This document shows positions 18,937 to 31,222 of a DNA stretch of 64,000 nucleotides, one piece after another. Made by a program: the position numbers and the translations under genes. The stretch lies in NCBI RefSeq assembly GCF_014489535.1, contig NZ_CP060783.1, positions 3,493,501 to 3,557,500 on the forward strand, given 5' to 3'. Below the pieces are notes generated by a model. That model ran no database searches. It was not told where the DNA came from and worked only from the letters and a program-made list of their open reading frames with translations. Source of the stretch: Diaphorobacter aerolatus. Lineage in GTDB: Bacteria; Pseudomonadota; Gammaproteobacteria; Burkholderiales; Burkholderiaceae_C. Each line of letters begins with the position of its first letter. The stretch's first letter is position 1.

Positions 18937-19952
18937 ACAACAGCAGCAGTAGCAACAACAAGACGGTGAACCCCATGGACGCACGCAGCCTCGGCAAGGT
19001 GGCGGTGCTGATGGGTGGCTCGTCCGCCGAGCGCGAGGTCTCGCTGATGTCGGGCGGCGGCGTGCTGCAGGCGCTTCAGTCGCGCGGCGTGGATGCGCAT
19101 GCCTTCGATCCCTCGACCAACAATCTTTGCGATCTCAAGACCCATGGCTACGACCGCTGCTTCATCGCGCTGCACGGTCGCCACGGCGAAGACGGCACGG
19201 TGCAGGGCGCGCTCGAACTGCTTGGCATTCCCTACACCGGCTCCGGCGTGATGGCGTCCAGCATTGCAATGGACAAGACCATGACCAAGCGCATCTGGCG
19301 CGCGGAAGGTCTGTCCACGCCCGACTGGAAGCTGGTGGCAAGCGCCGCGGAAACCGCGCAGGCGTTCAAGGATCTGGGCTCGCCGATGATCGTCAAGCCG
19401 GCGCGCGAAGGCTCGACCATCGGCCTCACCAAGGTGACCTCGGTGGGCCAGTGCGAGCAGGCCTACCACCTTGCGGCGCGCTTCGACCCCGAAGTGCTGT
19501 GCGAGCAATTCATCGACGGTGACGAGACTACCTGCCCGATCCTCGGCCAGGGCCGCGACGCGCGCGCACTGCCGGTGATCCGCATCGTCGCGCCCGATGG
19601 CAAGTACGACTACCAGAACAAGTACTTCACCGACGTCACGCAGTACCACTGCCCGAGCGGCCTGCCCGACGCCGAAGAGCGCGAGATCCAGCGCCTCGTC
19701 GTCCAGGCGTTCCGCACGCTGGACTGCCGGGGCTGGGCGCGCGCCGACATCATGATCCGCAAGACCGACCGCAAGCCGTTTCTTCTCGAAATCAACACCT
19801 CGCCGGGAATGACCGGCCACTCGCTGGTGCCGATGTCGGCCAAGGCAAGCGGCCTCGACTATCCCGAACTCTGCATCCGCATCCTGATGAGCGCATCGCT
19901 CGATGCACGGCAGGGTCAACCGTCCACTGAACCAGGAGCCGGCGCGCAATGA
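18933..19952 (+). CDS. ddl: D-alanine:D-alanine ligase
   Basis: 339 residues from the ATG at 18933 overlapping the murC stop. An alternative ATG lies at 18975 after a Ser/Asn-rich start that may not be conserved. ATP-grasp enzyme making the D-Ala-D-Ala dipeptide used by MurF. Motifs [34 protein letters not shown], the ATP-binding [12 protein letters not shown] and the metal-binding [17 protein letters not shown] are clear. As a ddlB-type gene inside the dcw cluster it is in the canonical place before ftsQ. Confidence 0.96.
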   Translation: MNNSSSSNNKTVNPMDARSLGKVAVLMGGSSAEREVSLMSGGGVLQALQSRGVDAHAFDPSTNNLCDLKTHGYDRCFIALHGRHGEDGTVQGALELLGIPYTGSGVMASSIAMDKTMTKRIWRAEGLSTPDWKLVASAAETAQAFKDLGSPMIVKPAREGSTIGLTKVTSVGQCEQAYHLAARFDPEVLCEQFIDGDETTCPILGQGRDARALPVIRIVAPDGKYDYQNKYFTDVTQYHCPSGLPDAEEREIQRLVVQAFRTLDCRGWARADIMIRKTDRKPFLLEINTSPGMTGHSLVPMSAKASGLDYPELCIRILMSASLDARQGQPSTEPGAGAQ

Positions 19953-20827
19953 ACGACGCTCTGCCAGCACCGCTCGACGTCCGGCTCATGAACATGATCG
20001 CCACGATCCTGTTCGTGTGCTGCGCCGTGGGTCTGGTGACGGCGGGAAGCTGGTGGTTTCTGCGCAATCCGGCGTTTGCAATCGGCCGTATCGTGGTGCA
20101 TGGCGACCTCTCGCACACCAACCCGGTGAGCCTGCGCGCCAACGTGGCACCGCGTCTGATGGGCAATTTCTTCACGCTGAATCTGCGGCAGGCCAAGGAA
20201 GAGTTCGAGAACGTTCCATGGATCCGGTCGGCGCAGGTACGGCGCGACTACCCGAACGGTCTGGCCGTGGAAATCGAGGAGCACAAGGCCCGCGCGTTCT
20301 GGGGCGCCGAAGGCAGTCCCACGCTGGTGAACAATTTCGGCGAAGTGTTCGAGGCTGCGGCCGATGAAGACGACGAGAACAAGCTGCCGCGCCTGCAAGG
20401 CCCGGAAGGCCGATCGCTCGACGTGCTGCGCATGTACGACCACCTCGTGCCCAGGATGAAGCCGCTCGGCTCGCCCATCGATGCGGTGGTGCTCAATGGC
20501 CGTGGCAGCTGGCGCGTGCAACTGGACAATGGCGCTGCCATCGAGCTGGGCAGCGGATCGACCAACGACGTGACGCAGCGCCTCGATCGCTTTGTGCGCA
20601 CGGTCTCCAGGGTCGCCGCGCAGCAGGGCCGCAACGTGGCTGCGCTGGAGTCGGCGGACCTGCGGCAGATGGATGGATATGCGTTGCGCTTGCGTGGGGT
20701 GACCACGGTGAGCGCAGAAGCAGCAGCAGCGCGTGCGAAGGCACAGGCGGCTGCGCGACCAGCGGCGCGGCCAGCGACGGCCACGCGCACTACTACAACG
20801 ACACGCACCCCTGGGCGAAGCAACTGA
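19949..20827 (+). CDS. ftsQ: FtsQ, bitopic division protein with Ala/Arg/Thr-rich tail
   Basis: 292 residues, starting in the ddl stop. FtsQ nucleates the FtsQLB complex and recruits late division proteins. A cytoplasmic N-terminus of ~12 residues is followed by a membrane helix (~13-35). The POTRA domain follows ([17 protein letters not shown], ~45-115), then the beta domain. The last ~35 residues are an Ala/Arg/Thr low-complexity tail beyond the conserved region, which may be periplasmic and unstructured. ftsA begins 15 bases downstream. Confidence 0.94.
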   Translation: MNDALPAPLDVRLMNMIATILFVCCAVGLVTAGSWWFLRNPAFAIGRIVVHGDLSHTNPVSLRANVAPRLMGNFFTLNLRQAKEEFENVPWIRSAQVRRDYPNGLAVEIEEHKARAFWGAEGSPTLVNNFGEVFEAAADEDDENKLPRLQGPEGRSLDVLRMYDHLVPRMKPLGSPIDAVVLNGRGSWRVQLDNGAAIELGSGSTNDVTQRLDRFVRTVSRVAAQQGRNVAALESADLRQMDGYALRLRGVTTVSAEAAAARAKAQAAARPAARPATATRTTTTTRTPGRSN

Positions 20828-20842
20828 GGGCAGGACGGATTT

Positions 20843-22072
<1,230 letters not shown>

Positions 22073-22234
22073 GATGACTGCACATCTTCTGTGGCTCGCG
22101 CGCGCCGGACCGCCTCCACCCACCAGAGACCGATGGCGAAGTACGGGACCTCCGCCATCGAGAGAAATCACATTCGGGAAATCCCATCCATTTTCGGCAA
22201 TTGCAATTGAAGAACCAGCGTTAGGAGCACCAAC

Positions 22235-23449
22235 ATGACCATCGAAATGATCGAGTCCGAAGAGTTCAACCAAGGCACGCAGATCAAGGTGATCGGTGTC
22301 GGCGGCGGCGGCGGCAACGCCGTCGAGCACATGATCATGCGCAGCGTGCAGGGCGTGGAATTTGTCTGCGCCAACACCGACGCGCAGGCGCTGACACGCA
22401 GCACCGCGCACCGCACCATCCAGTTGGGGGGCAGCGGCCTGGGCGCGGGCAGCAAGCCTGATAAGGGACGCGACGCTGCCGAGCTGGCGGTCGAGGACAT
22501 CCGTCAGGCGATCACCGGCGCACACATGCTGTTCATCACGGCGGGCATGGGCGGCGGCACCGGCACGGGCGCGGCTCCCGTGATCGCGCGCGTTGCCAAG
22601 GAAATGGGCATCCTGACCGTGGGCGTGGTCACCAAGCCCTTCGACTGGGAAGGTGGCCGTCGCATGAAGAATGCCGACGAAGGTCTGACCGAACTCGAAG
22701 CCAACGTCGATTCGCTGATCGTTGTTCTCAACGAAAAGCTGCTTGACGTGCTCGGTGACGACATCACGCAGGACGAAGCGTTCGCGCATGCCAACGACGT
22801 GCTCAAGAACGCGGTCGGCGGTATCGCTGAAATCATCAACGAATACGGCCAGGTGAACGTCGACTTCGAAGACGTGCGCACCGTGATGGGCGAGCCCGGC
22901 AAGGCCATGATGGGCACGGCCACCGCGAGCGGTCCCGACCGTGCGCGCATCGCGGCCGAGCAGGCGATTGCCTGCCCGTTGCTCGAAGGCATTGATCTTT
23001 CGGGCGCCAAGGGCGTGCTGGTGCTGGTCACGGCGAGCAAGGGCAGCCTCAAGCTGTCCGAGTCGCGCCTGGCGATGAACACCATCAACGCCTACGCTTC
23101 GCAGGATGCGCACGTGATCTTCGGCGCGGCCTACGACGAGACGCTCGGCGACGACATCCGCGTGACCGTGGTGGCCACCGGCCTGTCGCGTGCCAGCGCG
23201 CGTCGCCAGCCGATCTCGGTGGTGCAGGGCGGCCTGCGCACCGGCACCGACAACCTGCCCTACAACATGGCGGTCGGTGGTTCGGTGGGCGCGGCTGGCG
23301 GTGCTGCCCAGCCCGGCTACGACAACATGTCCGTGCCCAGCGTCTGGCGCACCAATCGCACGCACGCCACGGCGCGCGTCGATGCGCTGTCGTCGGGTGG
23401 CATGGAAGAGCTGGAAATCCCGGCCTTCCTGCGCAAGCAGGCCGACTGA
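22235..23449 (+). CDS. ftsZ: FtsZ, tubulin-like GTPase forming the division ring
   Basis: 404 residues with AGGAG seven bases before the ATG. FtsZ polymerises at midcell and organises septum synthesis. The tubulin signature GMGGGTGTGAAP lies at about residues 105-116, the T7 loop with its catalytic Asp residues around 208-212, and the N-terminal GVGGGGGNAVEHM near 20. After a variable linker the protein ends in the conserved peptide EELEIPAFLRKQAD, which binds FtsA. A strong terminator follows about 80 bases downstream and closes the dcw operon. Confidence 0.98.
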   Translation: MTIEMIESEEFNQGTQIKVIGVGGGGGNAVEHMIMRSVQGVEFVCANTDAQALTRSTAHRTIQLGGSGLGAGSKPDKGRDAAELAVEDIRQAITGAHMLFITAGMGGGTGTGAAPVIARVAKEMGILTVGVVTKPFDWEGGRRMKNADEGLTELEANVDSLIVVLNEKLLDVLGDDITQDEAFAHANDVLKNAVGGIAEIINEYGQVNVDFEDVRTVMGEPGKAMMGTATASGPDRARIAAEQAIACPLLEGIDLSGAKGVLVLVTASKGSLKLSESRLAMNTINAYASQDAHVIFGAAYDETLGDDIRVTVVATGLSRASARRQPISVVQGGLRTGTDNLPYNMAVGGSVGAAGGAAQPGYDNMSVPSVWRTNRTHATARVDALSSGGMEELEIPAFLRKQAD

Positions 23450-23530
23450 TGTCGCACCACGAGGTGCCTGTCAGCGAATTCGCGTTGAGAAACGTTGAAC
23501 AAGAGCTACGTGAGAGTTAAACAGAGAGTC

Positions 23531-23563
23531 GAGGGAGCGGGGAACCGCTTCCTCTTTTTTTTT
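23531..23563 (+). terminator. Rho-independent terminator closing the dcw operon after ftsZ
   Basis: Nearly perfect 10-bp stem GAGGGAGCGG / CCGCTTCCTC (one mismatch) with a GGAA loop, followed by nine T. It lies between ftsZ and lpxC, so lpxC must start from its own promoter. Confidence 0.9.
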
Positions 23564-23644
23564 GTGCTCCAAAATTCGTAGCGTCACATTATTTTCTATT
23601 GCGGATATAGAGAGATCCGGGAGCCCTGTTTCTCTCTGTTGACC

Positions 23645-23650
23645 TACAAT
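23645..23650 (+). promoter_or_regulatory. -10 box (TACAAT) of lpxC, only 3-6 bases before the start codon
   Basis: TACAAT is followed after three bases by two consecutive ATG codons (23654, 23657). With the usual distance the transcript would begin at or next to the second ATG, giving a leaderless mRNA. No clear -35 element is seen. Similar placements occur at rodA, tldD, the DUF3426 gene and the aromatic leader peptide. Confidence 0.45.
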
Positions 23651-23656
23651 TCAATG

Positions 23657-24579
23657 ATGCTTCATCAACGCACCATCAAGACCCTGACGCGCGCCGTTGG
23701 CGTCGGTTTGCACAGCGGCCATCGGGTCGAGTTGACGTTGCGTCCGGCACAGCCGGACACGGGCATCGTGTTTCGCCGCGTCGATCTGCCGGAGCCGGTG
23801 GATATCCCCGTGAACGCCATGGCCATCGTGGATACGCGCATGGCCTCCACCATCGGCGTGGGCGGTGCCAAGGTGCACACCATCGAACATCTGATGTCGG
23901 CCTGCGCGGGCCTTGGCATCGACAATCTGTACATCGACATCACGGCGGAGGAAGTGCCGATTCTCGACGGCTCGTCGGCCTCGTTCGTGTTTCTGCTGCA
24001 AAGCGCGGGCGTCGAAAAGCAGAGCGCTCCCAAGCGCTTCATCCGCGTCACCCGCCCGGTCGAAATCCGCCAGGGCGAGGGCACTGGCCTCAAGTGGGCG
24101 CGTCTCGATCCCTATCACGGCTTCAAGCTGCGGTTCGAGATCGATTTCGCGCACCCGGCGGTGGACTCCACCGGGCAGAGCGTGGAGTTCGACATGGGCT
24201 CGGACAACTACACGCGCGACATCGCGCGTGCACGCACCTTCGGCTTCACCAAGGACGTCGAGATGATGCGCGCGAACGGTCTGGCGCTTGGCGGCGGGCT
24301 CGACAACGCCATCGTCATGGACGACTACAAGGTGCTCAATTCCGATGGTCTTCGCTACGACGACGAATTCGTCAAGCACAAGATCCTCGACGCCATCGGC
24401 GACCTGTATGTGGTCGGCAAGCCGCTGCTTGCGGCGTACAGCGCATTCCGCTCGGGCCATGGCCTGAACAACCTGTTGCTGCGCGAACTTCTGGCCCACG
24501 AAGACTGCTGGGAGATCGCCACGTTCGAGAGCGAGCGCCAGGCCCCGCAGGCTTCGCCATGCCCGCGCACGCGTGGTGA
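23657..24579 (+). CDS. lpxC: LpxC, UDP-3-O-acyl-GlcNAc deacetylase; frameshifted near the C-terminus in this sequence
   Basis: Zinc enzyme for the committed step of lipid A synthesis. ATG 23657 (MLHQRTIKT) fits the family best; ATG 23654 is possible. Zinc-ligand regions [10 protein letters not shown] (near residue 78) and [12 protein letters not shown] (near 240) are intact. One G is missing at 24550-24551 (PQ|GF). Restoring it gives the normal ending GFAMPAHAW and 307 residues. As written, the frame instead runs on into the next small gene. The gene follows ftsZ as in other beta- and gammaproteobacteria, behind a terminator. Confidence 0.94.
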
Positions 24580-24598
24580 TCGACGGCGGCGCGCTCGC

Positions 24599-24775
24599 AT
24601 GCTGATCTTTCGCGCCATCGTCATGTTTCTGGTGGTGGCCGCCGCCCTGTGCTTCGCGTTCTATGCGGCCACGGGCCGGCCGCAATACAAGCGCTACGGA
24701 TTCATCATCATCAAATGGATGCTGATCGCGGCGCTGGTGTTCTTTGCCGTGCTGTTTCTCGAGCGCATCGTCTGA
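24599..24775 (+). CDS. Small two-helix membrane protein (58 aa), unknown function
   Basis: Begins 19 bases after the corrected lpxC stop and is in frame with the apparent lpxC read-through. The peptide has two hydrophobic helices (about residues 4-24 and 36-55) separated by a short basic loop (GRPQYKRYG). No named family is recognised. It is probably co-transcribed with lpxC. A role in the envelope is possible from context only. Confidence 0.6.
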   Translation: MLIFRAIVMFLVVAAALCFAFYAATGRPQYKRYGFIIIKWMLIAALVFFAVLFLERIV

Positions 24776-24791
24776 CCGCCCGCGGCCGTCA

Positions 24792-24820
24792 TTGGCGTTT
24801 CATACCTTTGCCCCTATACT
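24792..24820 (+). promoter_or_regulatory. Promoter of the thiC riboswitch transcript
   Basis: TTGGCG (24792-24797), a 17-base spacer and TATACT (24815-24820). Predicted transcription start is about 24827, right at the base of the TPP aptamer. Confidence 0.7.
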
Positions 24821-24828
24821 CGCGCTTG

Positions 24829-24920
24829 CTCCGGGGTGCACGTATGGCGTGCTGAGACAGTGGACCCGACCACTGGAACCGCGAACTTGATCTGGTTAGT
24901 ACCAGCGTAAGAAGAGCTGC
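24829..24920 (+). ncRNA. TPP riboswitch (THI element) upstream of thiC
   Basis: The leader carries the conserved aptamer blocks in order: CCGGGGTGC (24831), GCTGAGA (24851), the variable stem with GACCC, then CTTGATCTGG and the TTAGTACCAGCGTAAGAAG block ending near 24914. Thiamine pyrophosphate binding represses the downstream gene in this class. No terminator with a T tract is seen between aptamer and thiC, so control at the ribosome-binding site is more likely than attenuation. The expression platform would lie in 24920-25045. Confidence 0.93.
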
Positions 24921-25021
24921 AGTTGGATCTGCATGGTGACGCGCGCGCGCTCGCCCGAAATGGGTTTCACGCCACAAGTCCCTTCATTGCGATCCAGCCG
25001 ATTGCGGAGCATTCCCTTTGA

Positions 25022-26896
<1,875 letters not shown>

Positions 26897-26946
26897 TGCC
26901 GGTTGCAAAGGTGAACCAAGCTTTGCGGAACGCAAATCTCCGGTAA

Positions 26947-26980
26947 ACCTGCCGTCTGCCTACTCGACAGGGCAGGTGTT
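26947..26980 (+). terminator. Possible weak terminator after thiC
   Basis: ACCTGCC / GGCAGGT stem of 7 bp around a 17-base loop, followed by GTTT. Position 50 bases after the thiC stop fits, but the T tract is poor. Confidence 0.35.
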
Positions 26981-27088
26981 TGGTGCAACATGATTTACAT
27001 ATCGCGGGCACGCGCCAGGTCTCGAAGGCGCGTGCAGCGATATCGGATGCCTTGCAGGGGCACCGTTGTCCACACCAAGGAGGTTTAC

Positions 27089-27547
27089 ATGACAGCAAAG
27101 ATTCGCACCGCCGCCAAAACTCTGACGTCCGCAGCAGTGGCACTCGTGCTGGGTGTTGCCGCAATCGGCGCGACGGCCCAGCCGCGTCCCGACATCAACA
27201 GGAATGACCCGCGCTACGATCACAGAGACGACCGTCGCGATGACCACCGCTACGACCGTCGCGACGATCACAGGGACATGGATCGCCGCCATGACCATCG
27301 CCGCAGCAATCCTCCGGGCCACGCGCGTTACGACCACTATCCGCGTGGCGCAGGGCCGGACCATCGCTGGAATCGCGGTGACCGCATTCCACCGGCTTAC
27401 CGCACGCGCAGCTACGTGGTCGAAGACTGGCGCGGCCATCGCCTCTCCTCGCCGCCACGCGGTTATCAGTGGGTTCAATACGGCGGTGACTACCTGCTGG
27501 TCGCCATCGCCACCGGCGTGATCGCCTCGATGATTCTGACCAACTGA
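27089..27547 (+). CDS. RcnB-like small periplasmic protein, Asp/His/Arg-rich
   Basis: 152 residues from the ATG at 27089, chosen because AAGGAGG lies six bases upstream. A signal peptide spans residues ~1-31 (KIRTAAKTLTSAAVALVLGVAAIGATAQ). A low-complexity segment of repeated D, R and H (about 35-75) follows, then a conserved C-terminal part (RTRSYVVEDW ... PPRGYQWVQYGGDYLLVAIATGVI). The C-terminal pattern matches the RcnB family, linked in E. coli to nickel/cobalt homeostasis. The His/Asp-rich middle could bind metal. No rcnA-type exporter is nearby, so metal specificity is open. Confidence 0.75.
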   Translation: MTAKIRTAAKTLTSAAVALVLGVAAIGATAQPRPDINRNDPRYDHRDDRRDDHRYDRRDDHRDMDRRHDHRRSNPPGHARYDHYPRGAGPDHRWNRGDRIPPAYRTRSYVVEDWRGHRLSSPPRGYQWVQYGGDYLLVAIATGVIASMILTN

Positions 27548-27563
27548 GTCTGTCGCCACGAAG

Positions 27564-27608
27564 CGGGGCCTCGGCACTGCGCGGTCAGCGCAAATTGCCG
27601 CAGCCCCG
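27564..27608. terminator. Branched inverted repeat between convergent rcnB-like gene and ruvC
   Basis: Outer arms CGGGGC (27564-27569) and GCCCCG (27603-27608) enclose an inner hairpin TGCGC / GCGCA (27578-27592). It lies between two converging genes and may end both transcripts, but there is no T tract. Confidence 0.35.
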
Positions 27609-27634
27609 TGCGTTGAGTGAACAGGCCTGGGGCC

Positions 27635-28183
27635 CTAGTAACTTCTGCCGGACCGGTACATTGCATGCTGGCGGCGCTGCAGTTCGGCGACTTCGCCCAC
27701 GCGTGCCATCGCGGCTCCCGCATGGGCGTGGGTGATCGCAAGGCCCAGCGCGTCGGCCGCGTCCGAACCCGGCAGCCCGGGCAATTGCAGCAGCCTGCGC
27801 ACCATCTCCTGCACCTGATTCTTGGCCGCGCGCCCATGGCCTACCATGGCTTTTTTCATCTGCAGCGCGGTGTATTCGGCCACCGGCAGATCCTGCGACA
27901 CCAGCGCCGCCAATGCCGCACCGCGCGCCTGCCCCAACAGCAGCGTGGATTGCGGATTGACGTTCACGAACACGATCTCGACGGTGGCCTGGTCGGGCTG
28001 ATACCGCTTGACGACCTCGGTCACACCCTCGAACAACACCTTCAGCCGCCCGGGCAGGTCGCCGCGCGCGAGCTGGGTCGTGCGAATGGTGCCGCTTGCC
28101 ACATAGCTCAGTTGATGGCCGTTCACATCGACCACGCCGAAGCCGGTGGTCTGCAGTCCGGGGTCGATGCCCAAAATTCTCAC
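27635..28183 (-). CDS. ruvC: RuvC, Holliday junction resolvase
   Basis: 182 residues. Dimeric endonuclease that cuts Holliday junctions assembled by RuvAB. The catalytic acidic residues sit in RILGIDPG (Asp7), the VEIVFVNVN region (Glu near 68) and [15 protein letters not shown] (two Asp near 140). The family motif [13 protein letters not shown] is present. ruvA and ruvB are not in the window. The C-terminus has a short Arg/Gln-rich extension. Convergent with the RcnB-like gene. Confidence 0.96.
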   Translation of the reverse strand: MRILGIDPGLQTTGFGVVDVNGHQLSYVASGTIRTTQLARGDLPGRLKVLFEGVTEVVKRYQPDQATVEIVFVNVNPQSTLLLGQARGAALAALVSQDLPVAEYTALQMKKAMVGHGRAAKNQVQEMVRRLLQLPGLPGSDAADALGLAITHAHAGAAMARVGEVAELQRRQHAMYRSGRSY

Positions 28184-28207
28184 GCGCTGTGTGTCCTTCT
28201 CCGTCGA

Positions 28208-28258
28208 TTTCCGGTCAGTAGGAAATTTAGGAAAGTTGAGGGATTCCGATAGGCGGAA
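28208..28258. promoter_or_regulatory. Two inverted repeats in the ruvC-regulator gap
   Basis: TTTCC-N8-GGAAA (28208-28225) and TTCCG-N5-CGGAA (28244-28258) lie within an AT-rich tract of the 410-base gap between divergent ruvC and the IclR-type gene. IclR-family proteins bind short palindromes of this kind, so these are candidate operators. The rest of the gap (28260-28590) shows no other feature I can name. Confidence 0.35.
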
Positions 28259-28593
28259 CGTTAAAAATTGTCCAACAAAAAATTTTGCAAGCTTCTAGAC
28301 TGTAGCTGGAAAGGGAGCTGATCTGCTGGAGACAGGCAGGCTGCTTCCTCATATGACAAATAAGGTGAGGCTCGCGTCGGCGCGCTCACCATAACAGGCG
28401 ATCCGGACAGGTGCGAGGTGGTGGTCCGCCGGATTGACCGAAGAAAGTACGTCGTGTCTGAGTTTTTGATGATTGTCTCCGGTGCCTCGGCGAGCGGGTA
28501 CCCCGTTGGGCCGGGCGTCTGCAATGCGGTCGCATGCGAGCCCTTTTCGCGGTCGCCGCGCGGCTGTTGGCGTGCTGCGCCGGGAGTTGCGCC

Positions 28594-29421
28594 ATGAGCA
28601 CCGAAGTCCGTTCCGTGCAACGCGCGTTGCAGATTCTCAGGGTCATGAACGAACGCGTGAGCTGGACGCTGCAGGAGCTGCATCTGCGCACGGGTCTTGC
28701 CAAATCCACGCTGCATCGTCTGCTGAGCACGCTCGAGGCCGAGAAGTACGTGCGCACCGATCCCCACGTCTATGGCCATTACCAGCTCACGCAGGCAGTG
28801 GGCAACCTGAGCTGCGGCATCACCACGCAAATGCAATTGGTCGAGCTGGCCGCGCCCATGATGGTGAGCACCACGCATGCCATCAAGTGGCCGCTGTCGC
28901 TTGGCGTGATCGATCACCATCAGATCCGCATCGTCTACTGCACGATGCCGTACAGCCCTTACGCGATCCGCCCGTCCAGTGTGGGGCGTAAATACGAGCT
29001 CACGGAGTCGGCATCGGGCCGGGCCTATCTGGCGTTCTGCGATCCGGTCGAGCGCCGCATCCTGATCGAGGAGATGAACAGCCGCGAGGACGACGGTCCG
29101 CGCATGACCGACCTGCGCGCCATGCGCCACATGATCCGCGATATCCGCAAACAGGGCTTTGCGGTGCGCTACGGCCAGCACCGGTCGGAGAGCGCGGCCA
29201 TGGCCGTGCCGGTCTTCAGCGCGGGCATGCTGCGCGGTGTGCTGGTCTACTCGACCTTCGCGCGCCAGATGGATGAGCGCATGCTCACCCGCGCCGTGCC
29301 CACGGTGCTCGCGACCGCGCAGCGCATCGGCGAAGCGCTTGCGCCGGCATTGCGCGCCGGTGGCCTGATGAATGGCCAGGTGATGCCGGGCCGGATGGAG
29401 CCGATGGCGCGCGTGGCCTGA
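28594..29421 (+). CDS. IclR-family transcriptional regulator
   Basis: 275 residues from the ATG at 28594 (GGGAG ten bases upstream). An in-frame ATG 60 bases earlier adds a hydrophobic stretch unlikely in a DNA-binding protein. The N-terminal winged helix-turn-helix (residues ~1-65, SVQRALQILRVMNE ... TGLAKSTLHRLLSTLE) and the C-terminal effector domain with SASGRAYLAF and VPVFSAGMLRGVLVY match the IclR family. Members control catabolism of aromatic and small organic acids. No target operon is adjacent, so the effector is unknown. It stands alone between ruvC and mtgA. Confidence 0.9.
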   Translation: MSTEVRSVQRALQILRVMNERVSWTLQELHLRTGLAKSTLHRLLSTLEAEKYVRTDPHVYGHYQLTQAVGNLSCGITTQMQLVELAAPMMVSTTHAIKWPLSLGVIDHHQIRIVYCTMPYSPYAIRPSSVGRKYELTESASGRAYLAFCDPVERRILIEEMNSREDDGPRMTDLRAMRHMIRDIRKQGFAVRYGQHRSESAAMAVPVFSAGMLRGVLVYSTFARQMDERMLTRAVPTVLATAQRIGEALAPALRAGGLMNGQVMPGRMEPMARVA

Positions 29422-29438
29422 ACTCGGCGGCCAGCGTC

Positions 29439-30188
29439 TCAGGGCAGCTCGGTGCGGTTCATGCGCCCCATGATGACGCGCGTGCGGCCATTGAGGTAGG
29501 CCGATTGCGGCTGTTTTTCAAAGCGCTTGGGCGCGGGCAGCATGACGGCCAGACGTGCGGCTTCCGCGCTGCCCAACTGGTTGGCGTTCTTGTTGTAGTA
29601 GCGGCGCGCGGCGGCCTGAGCGCCGAACACGCCGTCGCCCCATTCCACATTGTTCAGGTAGATCTCGAGAATCCGTTGCTTGGACAGAAACTGTTCGAGC
29701 AACATCGCAAGCACCAGCTCCTGGCCCTTGCGCAGCATGCTGCGTTCACCCGAGAGCAGCAGGTTCTTGGCGAGTTGCTGGGTGATCGTCGAGCCGCCGC
29801 GAATGCGGATTGCGCGCGGCGCGGCCTTGGGATTGGCCGCCATGCGCTTCTCGGCCAGTTCCTGCATCCGGTTGTTGCGATCCCAGTTCTTCTCGATGGC
29901 GGTCCAGTCCACGCCTTCGTGATTGACGAAGCCGTCGTCCTCGGCGGCAACCACGGCGCGCTTGAGCGAATCGGAAATCTGCGCGTAGGGCACCCACTCC
30001 TGCCTCCAGTGCAATGCCGGGCCGCCGGTCGTCGCCGTCAATTGCTGCCAGGCTTGCGAGCGCTGAAACGTCGTGGACTCCGGATCGACCACGACCATGA
30101 GCGCCACGCGCAGCACGAAGAACAGTTGCAGCGCGACGAATGCCAGCACCACGAGGGCCAGCCAGCGGGTGATTGCCTTGAGCGACAT
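29439..30188 (-). CDS. mtgA: MtgA, monofunctional peptidoglycan glycosyltransferase
   Basis: 249 residues. Single-pass inner-membrane GT51 enzyme that polymerises lipid II without transpeptidase activity. The membrane helix covers residues ~8-30. The GT51 motif EDDGFVNHEGVDW carries the catalytic Glu (near residue 85), followed by RGGSTITQQLAKNLLLSGER and KGQELVLAMLLEQ. As written, a frameshift in aroE makes the upstream frame run into mtgA, but this is a separate gene starting at ATG 30188. It is last in the operon with the RNB-domain nuclease, the TonB-like gene and aroE. Confidence 0.95.
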   Translation of the reverse strand: MSLKAITRWLALVVLAFVALQLFFVLRVALMVVVDPESTTFQRSQAWQQLTATTGGPALHWRQEWVPYAQISDSLKRAVVAAEDDGFVNHEGVDWTAIEKNWDRNNRMQELAEKRMAANPKAAPRAIRIRGGSTITQQLAKNLLLSGERSMLRKGQELVLAMLLEQFLSKQRILEIYLNNVEWGDGVFGAQAAARRYYNKNANQLGSAEAARLAVMLPAPKRFEKQPQSAYLNGRTRVIMGRMNRTELP

Positions 30189-30234
30189 GGTCCCGATTCT
30201 CGCGCAATTGCAGCGTCGGTAATGGCAGCGTCGG

Positions 30235-31075
30235 TCAGCGGCCCGCGGCGATTTCGGCGCGCAGCTCGCGCAGCACCTGCCCGGCGGGCGGGCGCACGCC
30301 GCGCCACAGGGCAAACGATTCCGCTGCCTGTTCGACCAACATGCCAAGACCGTCACGCGCCACGGCCCATGGCTTGCGGCCCAATGCAGGAAGCCCTGGG
30401 CCTTTTCGCCATACATCATGTCGTAGGCCAGCGCGCCCTTGCGCAGCACGCGGTGCGCCACGGGCGATGCGGCCCCGGCGAGGCTGCTGGCCGAGCCGTT
30501 GATCACGATGTCGAAATCTCCGGCGATCGGTTCCAGCGCGCTGGCCGCCAGTTCGCTTGCGACCTCGGCGGCGATGGCGGCATGGCTGTCGGCCAGGGCC
30601 TGCGCCTTTTCCACGGTTCGGTTGGCGATGACGATGCGACGCGGTCGTTGGCGCAGCAGCGGGCCAAGCACCCCGGCGGCCGCGCCACCCGCACCGATCA
30701 ACAGCACGTCGCGGCCAGTGATTTCCACGCCTGCGTTGCGGGTGATGTCGGCAACGATGCCGAGACCATCGGTGTTGTCGGCGCTGATGCGGCCGTCCGC
30801 ATGCAGCACCAGGGTATTGGCCGCACCGGCAAGGATCACGCGCTCGCTTTTCCCGGTGGCGAGTGCTGCGGCCTCGAGCTTGAAGGGCACGGTGATGTTG
30901 CAGCCCTTGCCGCCCTCTGCGGCGAATGCGCGGACCGCCTGGGCGAAACCGTCAACCGCCACGAGCGCTCGGGTGTAGCTGAGCGGTTCGCCCGTGAGTT
31001 CGGCGAAGCGGGTGTGGATCCAGGGGAGCGGCTGTGGGCGATGGGGTTGCCCATCACGCAATATTTTTCAGACAT
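30235..31075 (-). CDS. aroE: AroE, shikimate dehydrogenase; two frameshifts in this sequence
   Basis: NADPH-dependent reduction of 3-dehydroshikimate to shikimate. ATG at 31075 gives [18 protein letters not shown], whose Ser residues bind shikimate. [12 protein letters not shown] supplies the catalytic Lys, and [14 protein letters not shown] is the NADP loop. One base is missing at the run 31023-31026 (restores [10 protein letters not shown]) and another at 30380-30382 (restores [16 protein letters not shown]). The corrected protein has 280 residues and a normal C-terminus. Its operon partner mtgA starts 46 bases on. The DAHP synthase gene of the same pathway is at 41 kb. Confidence 0.93.
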
Positions 31076-31222
31076 GGCAATGCGGGACGTGGAGGCCGGG
31101 ATGTGCGCCCGGTGGCGCGCCGTTCGGCCAACCAACGAGCGGCAGATGGGGCGAGGGGCGTGCGGCACCTTGCTGCGCTCGTGCCCCGGGAGGTGGCGTG
31201 GATGTCGGCACGCGCTGGGCCG

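Noticed and set aside
23657..24775. Apparent LpxC with a C-terminal membrane extension
   Set aside because: One missing G at 24550-24551 removes the normal LpxC end (GFAMPAHAW, stop at 24577-24579). The extension is a separate small gene.
29439..31061. Apparent AroE-MtgA fusion protein on the minus strand
   Set aside because: The join arises from a missing base at 30380-30382; adding it gives a normal AroE stop at 30235 and a separate MtgA start at 30188.
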